A DNA stretch of 64,000 bases, from NCBI RefSeq assembly GCF_025449215.1, contig NZ_CP104900.1:1426001-1490000 (forward strand), written 5' to 3'. The position numbers were made by a program, and so were the translations under genes. The notes beneath the pieces are model-generated. The model worked only from the letters and a program-made list of their open reading frames with translations. It did no database searches and was not told where the DNA came from. This DNA comes from Shewanella seohaensis. Its GTDB lineage: Bacteria > Pseudomonadota > Gammaproteobacteria > Enterobacterales > Shewanellaceae. Below, piece by piece: positions 26,796 to 36,670 of the stretch. The stretch's first letter is position 1. Every line of letters starts with the position of its first letter.

Positions 26796-28058
26796 TTAAG
26801 CTTGCTTCTTGCGGGCAATTTTAGTGGCCTTTTTTGCGGCCTCTTTCTTGCTGGTTCGCTTGGCCGCTTCTTTGGCTTTCACCTTGGCTTTTTTCTTGGT
26901 AGGTACACGCGCTTCTTTGTGCTTAGGACGCAGTTCCTCAATAATACGGCGCTTAAGCGGCTGCTCGATATAACGCTCAATCTTACCGACAATGCGCATA
27001 TCGTGAGCTTCGGCTAATGAAATCGCCGTTCCTTTCGCGCCCGCGCGGCCAGTACGGCCAATGCGGTGGATGTAACTATCGGCAGAACGTGGCATGTCAA
27101 AGTTAATCACATGGGTGATATCGTCGATATCGATACCACGAGCGGCTACATCGGTTGCCAGTAACACATTCACTTCGCCTTTGGTAAAGCGGCTTAAAGC
27201 TTGGAAGCGTTTCTTCTGTTCCATATCGCCACGCATAAAGGCGCAGGGAATACCGGCTTTCAGCAACTGACCTTCGAGGCTAGAAACCACATCGCGAGTC
27301 TTTACGAATACGATGGCGCGTTTAACATCTTCCTGCTTGAGCAGATGGCACAGCAGGGCAATCTTATGTTCTTTATCATCTGCAAGGTGGATCCATTGGT
27401 GGATCTTAGCCTTTTCTTTGCGCGGTGCGTCGACATCGATTTCGATAGGATCGTTAAGCACTTCGCGGGCAAAACGGATAACGCCGCTGCCTTCGAGGGT
27501 GGCCGAAAACAGCATATTTTGCTTACGACCTTGGGCTTCGAGGGCGATGGCTTTCACCACGGCGGAGAACCCCATATCGAGCATGCGGTCGGCTTCGTCG
27601 ATGATCAATATGTCGACCGATTCTGCGCTGAATTTGCCTCTATCTAAATATTCCATCAGACGACCAGGAGTCGCGACCAGAATATCAATATTGTCTTTTA
27701 AGGCTTCTTCTTGCGGCGCGTAGGGCACACCACCAGTGATGATGGCGATATTCAGCCCTTGGCCTGTGGCTAAGTGGCAGGCATAGCGGTGAATTTGGCT
27801 GGCTAACTCACGGGTTGGCGTCAGGATCAAAATTCGCGCATGGCCAGAATAGCGACGGGGAAAGTCGATTAAGTGTTGCAGCGCAGGCAATAAGAAACTG
27901 GCGGTTTTACCTGTACCCGTCGGGGCGCGCGCCAAAATATCCCGCTGCTCGAGGGCATGTGGCAGGGTTTCTTGCTGGATGGTGGTGGGCGACAGGTGCC
28001 CCATGGCTTTAAGTGACTCTAATAAGCTAGGGTCAAGCTGAAAATCTTCAAATTGCAT
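26796..28058 (-). CDS. srmB: DEAD-box ATP-dependent RNA helicase SrmB
   Basis: 420 residues. All DEAD-box motifs are present: APTGTGKT (Walker A, ~50), PTRELA, TPGR, DEAD, SAT, ARGIDI and HRIGRTGR. The flanking sequence follows E. coli SrmB closely (ALQHLIDFPRRYSGHARILILTP, FSATLEG, KIHQWIHLADDKEHK, RRIIEELRPK), so SrmB is favoured over RhlE or DeaD. It helps assemble the 50S ribosomal subunit at an early step. The last ~50 residues are lysine/alanine-rich, a basic RNA-binding tail. Transcribed alone. Confidence 0.92.
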   Translation of the reverse strand: MQFEDFQLDPSLLESLKAMGHLSPTTIQQETLPHALEQRDILARAPTGTGKTASFLLPALQHLIDFPRRYSGHARILILTPTRELASQIHRYACHLATGQGLNIAIITGGVPYAPQEEALKDNIDILVATPGRLMEYLDRGKFSAESVDILIIDEADRMLDMGFSAVVKAIALEAQGRKQNMLFSATLEGSGVIRFAREVLNDPIEIDVDAPRKEKAKIHQWIHLADDKEHKIALLCHLLKQEDVKRAIVFVKTRDVVSSLEGQLLKAGIPCAFMRGDMEQKKRFQALSRFTKGEVNVLLATDVAARGIDIDDITHVINFDMPRSADSYIHRIGRTGRAGAKGTAISLAEAHDMRIVGKIERYIEQPLKRRIIEELRPKHKEARVPTKKKAKVKAKEAAKRTSKKEAAKKATKIARKKQA

Positions 28059-28457
28059 GCGCGGCGTCTCGACGAATAATAGCCAAGCATTATAAAGGTT
28101 ATAACCGTTAACTTAAATAATTTAATCGGGAGAGGGTTTACTTTTCCGTGCTTTGGCCGATGCAGTGCGGGTCTACTCACTTCAAGGCTCGTTGGTGGCG
28201 GCTGTTGGGAGTGGATTTTACCGTACTCTATTGCATTTGAAGGCAGACATTTTGCAAAAGATGTATAAGATAAAGAGAACATTGTAAAAAATTGGCTGTT
28301 GTTGAGAGAGTTCGAAGGATTGATGGGATGTTAGCTGGAGCTTAACAATAAATTGTGCCTATGGTTGATGAGCGCATCCCATAGTACCCAAGCGTTAGCC
28401 CTGCTTGGATTGGCGTATTCGAATGTTGGTTACGATTAGGTTTTACGTTTCTAAAAC
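28059..28457. other. srmB/MHYT-kinase divergent intergenic region (399 bp)
   Basis: Both flanking genes read outwards, so it holds two promoters. I see no repeat, hairpin or convincing small gene in it. The 28019-28282 frame on the minus strand overlaps the srmB start and has no family resemblance. Confidence 0.5.
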
Positions 28458-31400
28458 ATGGGCTTGGAACATATGGCTTTTGATTGGTTATCGCAGTTTT
28501 TTATTTCTTCCCAAGACAGCCTATTGCTGAATGTCTATTACAATCCCCTGCTGGTCACTATCTCCATTCTGATTGCGATTTTTGCCGCCTTTATGGCCTT
28601 TCAGGTCACCTCTCAAGCGGTGCAGAGTCAATCGAGAGCGCGCCAGCAGATCATGTTACTGACGGGGAGTGTCGTCCTCGGCGGTGGGGTCTGGTCGATG
28701 CATTTTATCGGAATGTTAGCCTTCGATTTATGTTCGCCCGTAACCTATAACTTTGGGCTCACGGCGCTATCCCTTTTACCTAGTATTGGTGCCTCATGGG
28801 TGGCGCTGAATTTGCTCTCAAAGCCGAGTTTTCAACTTTCCCAAGTGCTGATTAGCGGCACCTTAGTGGGCGCAGGGATTGGCACTATGCACTATGTGGG
28901 GATGGCGGCCATGGAGATGGCGCCATTACTGCGTTATGACCCATGGATTTTTGCGCTGTCTATCGTAGTCGCCGTACTACTCGCCATTATTGCGCTGTGG
29001 GTGCGCACTGGGCTGAATCAGCTTATTTCCTCCAACATGAATAGCATTAGCTGTAATTTTATCGCCAGTATCGTGATGGGACTGGCGATTTCGGGCATGC
29101 ATTACACTGGCATGGCGGCGGCGCGATTCGTTAAACCCGAAGGCTTGGAGCTGAGCCAACAGACCTCGGAAATCTCGTTTTATCTGGCGCTCGGCGTCTC
29201 GGTGATCACTGTTATCATCATCTGCTTAGTGCTGATCGTGAATGTAATTTTTAAGTATAAAGACCTATCTTTGCTCGCAAAATCCAACGAAGACCGCATG
29301 CGCGCCATGATGAATACCGCCGTTGATGGGATTATTACGATCGATGGGCAAGGTATCATAGTGAATGTGAACAAAGCGGTGACCACTATTTTAGGTTGGT
29401 CCCCCGCCGAGTTACTGGGCGCGAATGTGAAGAAAATTGTGCCCGAGTCGATTCGGCCGAACCATGATGGTTATTTAGCACAGTACGTGAAAACCCGTGA
29501 GGCGCAGATTATCGGCACGGGGCGCGAGGTCGAGGCGCAACATAAGGCGGGCCATTTAGTGCCAGTGCGCCTGAGTATTGGCCATGTGATGCAGGGCAAA
29601 GCCCATTACTTTGTCGGCTTTATTTCCGATCTCAGCCAACGTAATGAGATGGAACAAGAGCTTAAAAACAATGAGGCCAAGTTTCGCTCGCTGATCACTA
29701 ATATTCCAGGCATTGCCTATCGCTGCAAAAGCACTGAGGGCTGGCCCATGGTGTTTATCAGCGACGCGGTGCAAAACATCACTGGCTATCCCGCCGAGGA
29801 TTTCGAGCTTCCCCATCCGAAACGTTTCTTCTCGGATCTCTATCATCCTGACGATATTGAAACCATTTACGCCCAAGCGCAGCCGCCGACCTTTTCGATG
29901 GAATATCGCATTATCCGCGCAGATGGCGGGGTGCGTTGGCTGTTCGAGCACGGCAATTATATCCTCGATGAAACCAGTAAAGAGGTGTGGATTGACGGCT
30001 TCCTGATGGATATCACCGAGCGTAAGGAGATGGAGCAGGACTTAGTGACGGCGAAGAATAATGCCGAGCAGGCGGCTGCGGCCCGCGCGGCCTTCTTGGC
30101 TAACATGAGCCATGAGATCCGCACGCCAATGAATGCCATCATCGGCTTTAGCGATATTCTGTTGGAGTCGGTATTAGATGTTGAGCAGCAAAAACAGCTC
30201 TCCACCATCAATCGCTCCGCCAAATCCTTGCTGCATCTACTCAACGATGTGCTCGACAGCGCCAAGCTCGACAAGGGTAAACTCGAGTTAGAAAATCGCG
30301 TGTTTTGCTTAACCGATGAAATCGATACTGTGATTTCAACCCTGTGGTTGCAGGCGAAAAAGCAGCGCTTATCCCTCGAGGTTAATATCGCGCCGACGAT
30401 GGCGGCGAACTTTATTGGCTCGCCGGAGCGCATCCGCCAAGTGCTGATCAACTTAATTGGTAATGCGGTTAAATTTACCTGTGAAGGCAAAGTCACGGTC
30501 AACGTCTTCCCGCAGGATGACTCTCTGGTTAGCTTCGAGATTGTCGATACCGGTATTGGTATGTCACCCGAGCAGCTAAATCGGGTCTTTGAGGCATTTG
30601 CCCAGGCCGATGTGTCCATGAGCCGAAAATACGGCGGCACAGGGCTTGGCACAACCATCAGTAAACAGTTAGTTGAGTTGATGGGCGGTAAGATTGAGGC
30701 GAAAAGTGCCCTCGGCCAAGGCAGTACATTCCGCTTTACTATTCCCTTGCAACCTAGCTTTGAGCCGCTATCGAGCCAGCACGACGATAACTGGTCATTA
30801 CCGCCACTGACGATGTTAGTGGTCGATGATATTCAGCAGAATATCGATCTCCTGTCCGTATGGTTAACCCGTCAAGGGCATAAAGTGATCACCGCCCGCG
30901 ATGGTGAACAGGCGCTGCTGCGGATGCAAAAAGCCGACATCGATATCACGCTGATGGATCTGCAAATGCCAGTCATGGATGGTTTGACGGCGGCGAAGAT
31001 GCGTCGTGAGCAAGAAGTCGCATCTCAATTACCCCGTATGCCAATTATTGCGTTAACCGCGAGCGTGCTAGAGCAAGATAAGAGCGCCGCCGAGCAAGCC
31101 GGTATGGATGGCTTTGCCAATAAGCCCATCGATTTTGCGCTGCTGACGCGGGAAATTGCCAGAGTGTTGCAGCTTAATCCGCCTCAGGCCGAGTTTGTCT
31201 CTTCGCAGCCTGCTAGCACGCTATTAGTCGATGAAGCCAAGGGCGTGAAATTGTGGGGCTCTAAACCGCAATTTATCAAAGAGTTGATGAAGTTTATTGC
31301 CCAATGGCCAGAGAAAAACCAAGCGTTACAACAGGCGATAAGTGACCAAGATACTGTGACCATTAAGCTCTTAAGCCATAGTTTGAAAGGCGTCAGTGGG

Positions 31401-31811
31401 AATTTGGGTCTATTGCAGTGGATGGCGCACTTTGGACAGTTAGAGCAGTTGGCGCAAGCTGAGTTACCTTCGCGTGAAGCCATGGAGGCCATTGTTGCTA
31501 AGGTAAGCGACTCCCTCGTCGAGATTGGGGATTATATCGAGGGCACCACAATGCCATCGGCCAGCGTATCCGCCGTCCATGTGGGGACAAGCGATCCAGC
31601 AGAATTATTAGCGCATATTGATGCCTTGCTGGCATCGATTGTGCACCATAGTTTTGAAGAGTCTGATCTTGAGGTACTCACGGCTCGTATTGATGAGCAT
31701 CTGCGCCTTCATGTGGCCATGATTACCGAAGCCTTAGACAACTTTGATTTTGATATTGCCCATAACGAATTGACCGAGTTACGGCGTTCTATCACCGCGA
31801 ATAAGGAGTAG
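28458..31811 (+). CDS. MHYT-domain hybrid sensor histidine kinase with PAS, REC and Hpt domains
   Basis: 1117 residues. An N-terminal seven-helix MHYT sensor (~1-270) shows MHFIGM, MHYVGM and MHYTGM, proposed to bind metal and sense a gas or redox state. Next come two PAS domains (~275-395 and ~400-525), a HisKA domain with phospho-histidine in NMSHEIRTPMN, an ATPase domain (NLIGNAVKF, DTGIGM, GGTGLGTTIS), a receiver with LLMDLQMPVMDG-like phospho-aspartate (around residue 836) and an Hpt domain (LLSHSLKGVSGNLG). This is a complete internal phosphorelay. The stop is two bases from the next gene, an HD-GYP response regulator and the likely output. ATG 28473 is an alternative start. Confidence 0.93.
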   Translation: MGLEHMAFDWLSQFFISSQDSLLLNVYYNPLLVTISILIAIFAAFMAFQVTSQAVQSQSRARQQIMLLTGSVVLGGGVWSMHFIGMLAFDLCSPVTYNFGLTALSLLPSIGASWVALNLLSKPSFQLSQVLISGTLVGAGIGTMHYVGMAAMEMAPLLRYDPWIFALSIVVAVLLAIIALWVRTGLNQLISSNMNSISCNFIASIVMGLAISGMHYTGMAAARFVKPEGLELSQQTSEISFYLALGVSVITVIIICLVLIVNVIFKYKDLSLLAKSNEDRMRAMMNTAVDGIITIDGQGIIVNVNKAVTTILGWSPAELLGANVKKIVPESIRPNHDGYLAQYVKTREAQIIGTGREVEAQHKAGHLVPVRLSIGHVMQGKAHYFVGFISDLSQRNEMEQELKNNEAKFRSLITNIPGIAYRCKSTEGWPMVFISDAVQNITGYPAEDFELPHPKRFFSDLYHPDDIETIYAQAQPPTFSMEYRIIRADGGVRWLFEHGNYILDETSKEVWIDGFLMDITERKEMEQDLVTAKNNAEQAAAARAAFLANMSHEIRTPMNAIIGFSDILLESVLDVEQQKQLSTINRSAKSLLHLLNDVLDSAKLDKGKLELENRVFCLTDEIDTVISTLWLQAKKQRLSLEVNIAPTMAANFIGSPERIRQVLINLIGNAVKFTCEGKVTVNVFPQDDSLVSFEIVDTGIGMSPEQLNRVFEAFAQADVSMSRKYGGTGLGTTISKQLVELMGGKIEAKSALGQGSTFRFTIPLQPSFEPLSSQHDDNWSLPPLTMLVVDDIQQNIDLLSVWLTRQGHKVITARDGEQALLRMQKADIDITLMDLQMPVMDGLTAAKMRREQEVASQLPRMPIIALTASVLEQDKSAAEQAGMDGFANKPIDFALLTREIARVLQLNPPQAEFVSSQPASTLLVDEAKGVKLWGSKPQFIKELMKFIAQWPEKNQALQQAISDQDTVTIKLLSHSLKGVSGNLGLLQWMAHFGQLEQLAQAELPSREAMEAIVAKVSDSLVEIGDYIEGTTMPSASVSAVHVGTSDPAELLAHIDALLASIVHHSFEESDLEVLTARIDEHLRLHVAMITEALDNFDFDIAHNELTELRRSITANKE

Positions 31812-31813
31812 CA

Positions 31814-32809
31814 ATGCAGTCTACATCTGAACATAAGAAAACCTTATTGTTGGTGGATGATGAGCCTGTTAACTTACGGGTGCTCAAGCAAGTTTTACAT
31901 CAGGATTACCATCTTATCTTTGCCAAAAGTGGCGAAGAGGCCCTGCGCCTCGCGCAAACTGAGCTGCCATCGCTGATCCTACTCGATATTATGATGCCCA
32001 ATATGACGGGGCTAGAAGTCTGTCAGTTGCTGAAAAATATCCCTGAGACCCAGTCGATCCCTGTGATTTTTGTCACCGCCTTAAATGATGAGCACGATGA
32101 AGCGGCGGGCTTTGCCGTGGGCGGGGTGGATTATATTGTGAAGCCGATTTCGGCCACCGTAGTCAAAGCGCGGGTGAAAACCCATTTATCCTTAGTGCAG
32201 GCCGATGAATTGCGCCGCACTCGCTTGCAAGTGATCCAACGTTTAGGTCGCGCCGCCGAATATAAAGATAATGAAACCGGTACTCATGTGCTGCGCATGA
32301 GCCATTATTCTAAAATTTTGGCCTTGGCCTACGGCCTGAGTGAGGCGCAGGCGGATGATTTATTACACGCTGCGCCCATGCACGACATAGGTAAAATCGG
32401 TATTCCCGATAGCATTATGCTCAAACCGGGTAAGTTGACCGATGAAGAGTTTGCCATTATGAAAACCCATCCCCATATCGGCGCCGAGATTATCGGTGAG
32501 GCGGATTCTGAGCTGCTGCGGTTAGCGAAATCCGTGTCTTTAACTCACCACGAGAAATGGAACGGCACTGGTTATCCTAATGGATTGAAAGGCGAAGCCA
32601 TTCCCTTAGAGGGACGCATAGTTGCCCTCGCCGATGTGTTTGACGCCCTGACCAGTAAACGCCCCTATAAAGAGGCTTGGTCAGTCGAGAAGACCATGGA
32701 CTATATCCAGGAGCAGAGCGGGGTGCATTTCGACCCTGAGTTGGTGCGCTTATTTAGCGATAACTTAGATAAAGTGCTAGAGATTAAAAATAAATGGGTA
32801 GATAGCTGA
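31814..32809 (+). CDS. Response regulator with HD-GYP c-di-GMP phosphodiesterase domain
   Basis: 331 residues. Receiver domain ~10-125 (LLVDDEP, phospho-aspartate in LILLDIMMPNMTG, lysine in YIVKPI) followed by an HD-GYP domain (~145-325) with HDIGKIGIPD, the downstream HPHIGAEII, HHEKWNGTGYPNGLKG and the metal-binding ALADVFDALTSKRPYK. The GYP triad is intact, so it should hydrolyse c-di-GMP. AAGGAG lies 5 bases before the ATG, and the gene starts 2 bases after the hybrid kinase stop, so the Hpt domain of that kinase is the probable phosphodonor. Confidence 0.94.
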   Translation: MQSTSEHKKTLLLVDDEPVNLRVLKQVLHQDYHLIFAKSGEEALRLAQTELPSLILLDIMMPNMTGLEVCQLLKNIPETQSIPVIFVTALNDEHDEAAGFAVGGVDYIVKPISATVVKARVKTHLSLVQADELRRTRLQVIQRLGRAAEYKDNETGTHVLRMSHYSKILALAYGLSEAQADDLLHAAPMHDIGKIGIPDSIMLKPGKLTDEEFAIMKTHPHIGAEIIGEADSELLRLAKSVSLTHHEKWNGTGYPNGLKGEAIPLEGRIVALADVFDALTSKRPYKEAWSVEKTMDYIQEQSGVHFDPELVRLFSDNLDKVLEIKNKWVDS

Positions 32810-32825
32810 TATTAGATTAGCGATA

Positions 32826-32855
32826 AAAGATAAGGCTCTTGCTGCGAGCCTTATC
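32826..32855 (-). terminator. Hairpin terminator of trmN6
   Basis: A perfect 10-bp stem GATAAGGCTC / GAGCCTTATC with a 7-base loop. On the minus strand it is followed by TTTTAT, fitting termination of the leftward trmN6. Confidence 0.75.
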
Positions 32856-32866
32856 ACTCGTTTGAA

Positions 32867-33593
32867 TTACAGTTTTAGATAAAAATCTTTAGTCAGGGCA
32901 ATCATTTGCTCGGTGTAGCGGCCATCTTCCCCGCGTAGGGTTAGCTCTGAGTATTGGCAAAGTTCATCGTGACTTGTAGTCTGCGCAGTCTTAGCCAACA
33001 GCAGTAACACGCGATTGGCGACCTTATTCTCCACACTGCTAACCCTCACTTCCTGCACAAGATAAAGTTCAGTCTGATCTCAGGCAAGCCTTAAAGCGCG
33101 TCAGGCTTTGGATGGGCAAAATAAGGCTGGCGTAACCCTCAAGCGACAGGCATTGATTTATCGCCTCGAGTAAGGGCGTAAAGCCTAAGGTGTCTGTGTG
33201 GCGCGCCATCGCCCTATGTTGCTCGTTTGCCTTGGGGCCATGCTCAAAGTAGGGCGGGTTACAGATGATATGGTCGAAATGCCCTTGATACTCAGGTTGT
33301 TGGCAAACGTGCTGAATATCGCCATGAATAAGCTGGCAGCGCTGCGCCCATGGACTTTGCGTCATATTGTATCTACAGGCCGCTGCGGCTTTTTCTTCTA
33401 ATTCGACAGCGATGATTTGCCCTTGGCTACGCTGCGCCGCCATTAAGCTTAACAATCCACTTCCCGCACCAATATCGAGAATATGCTTAGCCTGTGACAG
33501 GGGAGCCCATGCGCCTAATATCACGCCGTCGGTGCTGACGGGCATGCCGCAATTAAGGTCGTCAATGTGGAATTGTTTAAAGGTAAATGCCAT
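32867..33593 (-). pseudogene. trmN6: tRNA1(Val) A37 N6-methyltransferase, one frameshift
   Basis: The first frame (33593-33069) gives a class I methyltransferase: [19 protein letters not shown] (SAM binding), the adenine-N6 motif [10 protein letters not shown] and [13 protein letters not shown]. It then stops early. The missing C-terminus ([25 protein letters not shown], ending LTKDFYLKL) is in another frame from about 33079 down to 32867. Removing one base near 33080-33083 restores a 241-residue protein of normal YfiC/TrmN6 length. The enzyme methylates A37 of tRNA-Val. As given, the protein lacks its last ~65 residues. Real mutation or sequence error cannot be told apart here. Confidence 0.85.
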
Positions 33594-34119
33594 GGGAATT
33601 ACATCATTAAGTGAATAATAAAGAGCTTGCCCATAAGGGCTGGCGTTATTTTAAAGGGCATAACGCATATTCGCTAAGATTTTTGTGCCTGATACAAATA
33701 AGTTCATTCTTCCATTTAGATCTAGTTTTTGTGTTTTTTATGCTGTTTTGAGTCGAAGTTCACTTAATTAACGGTTTAATTTATTACCTCGGTAACGCAT
33801 TGTTAGCAGTTAATTAGCATTGAAGGGCTTTTTTAGGTGAAAACAATCTTGTCTGTTGTATTGGTTTTTAAATTCTGATATTAGTTTCGCCCCCATTTTT
33901 AATCAATTTTATGATTAACGGATAGGTGAACGGGTTTTTAGGTGAATAAAACGGCAGTGAAGCCAATTTTTAGTTCATTTTTGTTTATAAACTCAGCAGA
34001 TATCGCACATATTTACCACGGAATTGTGTAAACATAGATTTGCACTCCGGATGGGCTTTGTTTTAGCTATGGCTAATCGACACATAATCACTTAAGTTTA
34101 TTAAAAACAATAAGACAAG
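33594..34119. other. trmN6/brnQ divergent intergenic region (526 bp)
   Basis: AT-rich, long for this genome. The octamer TAGGTGAA occurs three times on the plus strand (33834, 33923 and 33939), each inside a T-rich context upstream of brnQ. No gene is visible. Likely promoter and regulatory DNA of brnQ. Confidence 0.5.
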
Positions 34120-35535
34120 ATGGGGCTTTCCGTGCAAGACAATCAGATGAGTATCGGGGATACATTAGGCTTAGGTTTTATGACCTTCGCGTTTTTTTTG
34201 GGGGCGGGTAACTTAATTTTTCCACCCTTTGCGGGCATGTTGGCCGGGGAGAATATGCCCCTTGCTATGTTAGGTTTTCTCATCACTGCCGTAGGTTTAC
34301 CTTTAGTGGGGCTCATTGCTGTTGCTAAGGCTCAAGGTAAGGTTATGGCTATGCTACCAGTGTTTGCGGCAACCGCATTGGCCATCGCTATTTATATCAT
34401 TATTGGGCCCGCGTTTGCGGCGCCGCGTACGGGTCTGGTGGCCTATGAAATCGGTGCTAAGCCCTTTATCGACAACACTAGCGCGACCATTATGCTCGGC
34501 AGTTTGTCGCTAAATCTGTCGCAACTTATCTATACCCTGTGCTTCTTTACTGTGACTATGCTGCTGGCATTGTTCCCCGGTAAATTACTCGACAGCGTCG
34601 GTAAAGTATTAACGCCTATCCTGTTGTTATTGCTGGTGGGTTTAGCCCTGTCCGTGGTGTTTTTGCCCGCTGCAGATGTTGGCGTGGCCGTGGGTGACTA
34701 CCAAAACCATCCGCTGACCAAAGGTATCCTCGAAGGCTACAACACCATGGATACCCTAGCGTCGTTAATGTTTGGTATGTTGATTATCGATCTGCTGCGT
34801 AAAAAGGGGATTGACCAACCTAGCGCGCAAACTAAATATTTGATCCGCGCAGCCTTTATTGCGGCGGCAGGTCTAGCATTTGTTTATGTTTCTTTGTTCT
34901 TTTTAGGTGCGACGGCGGGTGATATTGCCGTAGGTGCTAAAAACGGTGGCGAGATTTTAACTAACTATGTGACTCGTGAGTTTGGCAGTTTAGGCACAGT
35001 ATTATTGTCTACCGTTGTGACCTTAGCCTGCTTAACCACGGCGGTCGGTTTAGTGAGTGCCTGCTCTGAGTTTTTCAATGAGCTGATGCCAAAGCTGTCT
35101 TACCGTTTCTTAGTGGTTTTGCTGAGCGCCATCTGCGCCTTGATCGCAAACGTGGGCCTGTCTCAGTTAATTGCTATCAGTATTCCAGTGTTAATGGCGG
35201 TTTACCCTGTGGCGATTGCCTTAGTGGCGGTGACCTTCTTGACCGAACACTTCCCGCGTCCACAGTTTGCCCACCGTGCAGCACTGTCTGTAGCCCTGCT
35301 ATTTGGTATTTTCGATGGGATGAAAGTCGCAGCGAAAGGCCTCACTGGTGAAGACGGTAAAGGCATCACCGAAGCGGCGCAGAGCTTTATCGATCTCGTC
35401 AGCGGTATGTCTCCGACACTGTCTATCCTGCCACTGTACGAAGAAGGCATGGCGTGGTTACTGCCCACCTTAGTCGTGATCGTGCTGTGTTTATTGTTTG
35501 GCCGCGGCGGTGCGAAAGCGGTCAGCGCGGCATAA
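34120..35535 (+). CDS. brnQ: Branched-chain amino acid transporter BrnQ (LIVCS family)
   Basis: Up to 471 residues with about 12 membrane helices. The N-terminal LGFMTFAFFLGAGNLIFPPFAG motif and later YPVAIALVAVTF are characteristic of the LIVCS family, which takes up leucine, isoleucine and valine with sodium. The start is uncertain: ATG 34120 has only a weak AAGACAAG upstream, while GTG 34132 has GGGG 6 bases before it and ATG 34147 also fits the family. Transcribed alone, with a terminator before xerD. Confidence 0.9.
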   Translation: MGLSVQDNQMSIGDTLGLGFMTFAFFLGAGNLIFPPFAGMLAGENMPLAMLGFLITAVGLPLVGLIAVAKAQGKVMAMLPVFAATALAIAIYIIIGPAFAAPRTGLVAYEIGAKPFIDNTSATIMLGSLSLNLSQLIYTLCFFTVTMLLALFPGKLLDSVGKVLTPILLLLLVGLALSVVFLPAADVGVAVGDYQNHPLTKGILEGYNTMDTLASLMFGMLIIDLLRKKGIDQPSAQTKYLIRAAFIAAAGLAFVYVSLFFLGATAGDIAVGAKNGGEILTNYVTREFGSLGTVLLSTVVTLACLTTAVGLVSACSEFFNELMPKLSYRFLVVLLSAICALIANVGLSQLIAISIPVLMAVYPVAIALVAVTFLTEHFPRPQFAHRAALSVALLFGIFDGMKVAAKGLTGEDGKGITEAAQSFIDLVSGMSPTLSILPLYEEGMAWLLPTLVVIVLCLLFGRGGAKAVSAA

Positions 35536-35574
35536 ACAAGACGCTGCCACAAGCAGAACAATTGAGTTAATATC

Positions 35575-35607
35575 AACGGCGTATCCTTAGAATACGCCGT
35601 TTTTTTA
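35575..35607 (+). terminator. Rho-independent terminator after brnQ
   Basis: Stem ACGGCGTAT / ATACGCCGT, 7-base loop, then seven T. It ends 10 bases before the xerD start, so xerD transcription must begin in or before this hairpin, or read through it. Confidence 0.85.
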
Positions 35608-35617
35608 TGGAGTTTTT

Positions 35618-36520
35618 GTGGCTAAAACCTATCAGTGCGATCCGCTTATCGATGCCTTTCTCGATGATCTTTGGTCCAGTAAGGGCTTAAGTGATAACAC
35701 CTTGAGTGCCTATCGCACCGATTTACGCCATTTTGACCGCTATCAACAGAGCCAAGGCCTGCGGTTAATCGAGGTGGGGCAAGCCGATGTGCGCGCCTAC
35801 TTAGCCTACCGAGTTGAACAACAATTTGCCCGCACCAGTAGCGCACGTTTACTCAGTAGTTTACGGCGCTTTTACACTTATTTATTGCAGACCAAACAGA
35901 TTGCTGGCGATCCTATGGCGCTGATTGAATCGCCCAAATTGAGTCGGCAGTTGCCCGATTCTTTAAGTGAGTCACAGGTCGATAGATTGCTGGCCGAGCC
36001 CAATGTGGACGACCCCGTCGAGTGCCGTGATAAAGCCATGCTTGAACTCTTATACGCCACCGGATTGCGGGTGAGTGAGCTGGTGGGGCTCACTCTGGAG
36101 CAGATGAGTTTGCGCCAAGGTTTAGTGCGGATTGTGGGTAAGGGCGGTAAAGAGCGCTTAGTGCCCATGGGCGAGCTGGCCATTACCGAGGTTGAGCACT
36201 ACTTAAGCTTTGCGCGCCATGAACTCTTGGGCAATATCCAGTCCGATGTGGTATTTCCTTCGAAGCGAGCACAGATGATGACGAGGCAAACCTTTTGGCA
36301 TCGGATCAAGCTCTATGCGAGCCGCGCCGGCATCGAAACCGAACTTTCACCCCATACTCTGCGCCATGCCTTTGCCACCCACTTACTCAACCATGGCGCC
36401 GACCTTAGGGTGGTACAATTACTCTTAGGTCACAGTGACTTATCGACGACTCAAATTTATACTCATGTGGCGCGAGCGAGATTACAAGAGTTGCACCAAC
36501 AGCATCATCCTCGCGGTTAA
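35618..36520 (+). CDS. xerD: Site-specific tyrosine recombinase XerD
   Basis: 300 residues. The N-terminal SAM-like domain (NTLSAYRTDLRHF) and the catalytic domain with arginine in ATGLRVSELVGL, lysine-loop GKGGKER, HTLRHAFATHLLNHGADLR, LLGHSDLSTTQIYTHV (box II and tyrosine nucleophile) are all present. With XerC it resolves chromosome dimers at dif. The start is GTG 35618 with GGAG five bases before it. It heads the xerD-dsbC-recJ order conserved in gammaproteobacteria. Confidence 0.96.
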   Translation: MAKTYQCDPLIDAFLDDLWSSKGLSDNTLSAYRTDLRHFDRYQQSQGLRLIEVGQADVRAYLAYRVEQQFARTSSARLLSSLRRFYTYLLQTKQIAGDPMALIESPKLSRQLPDSLSESQVDRLLAEPNVDDPVECRDKAMLELLYATGLRVSELVGLTLEQMSLRQGLVRIVGKGGKERLVPMGELAITEVEHYLSFARHELLGNIQSDVVFPSKRAQMMTRQTFWHRIKLYASRAGIETELSPHTLRHAFATHLLNHGADLRVVQLLLGHSDLSTTQIYTHVARARLQELHQQHHPRG

Positions 36521-36670
36521 GTTGGCTCCTTCACAAAACCGCGAATGGTTGAATTTAGTTACAGTATAAATTTGCATTCTATCTAGCTTGTCTGTAACTT
36601 TTTGCCCCCATACAGGGTCTACTAAGATGACCCATATGTCGCAGTAGCGATTTACTTAATAGGAAGTCCC

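Noticed and set aside
29957..30658. 233-codon open frame opposite the hybrid kinase
   Set aside because: Antisense to the clear PAS and HisKA/ATPase coding region; serine/arginine-rich composition typical of a shadow frame.
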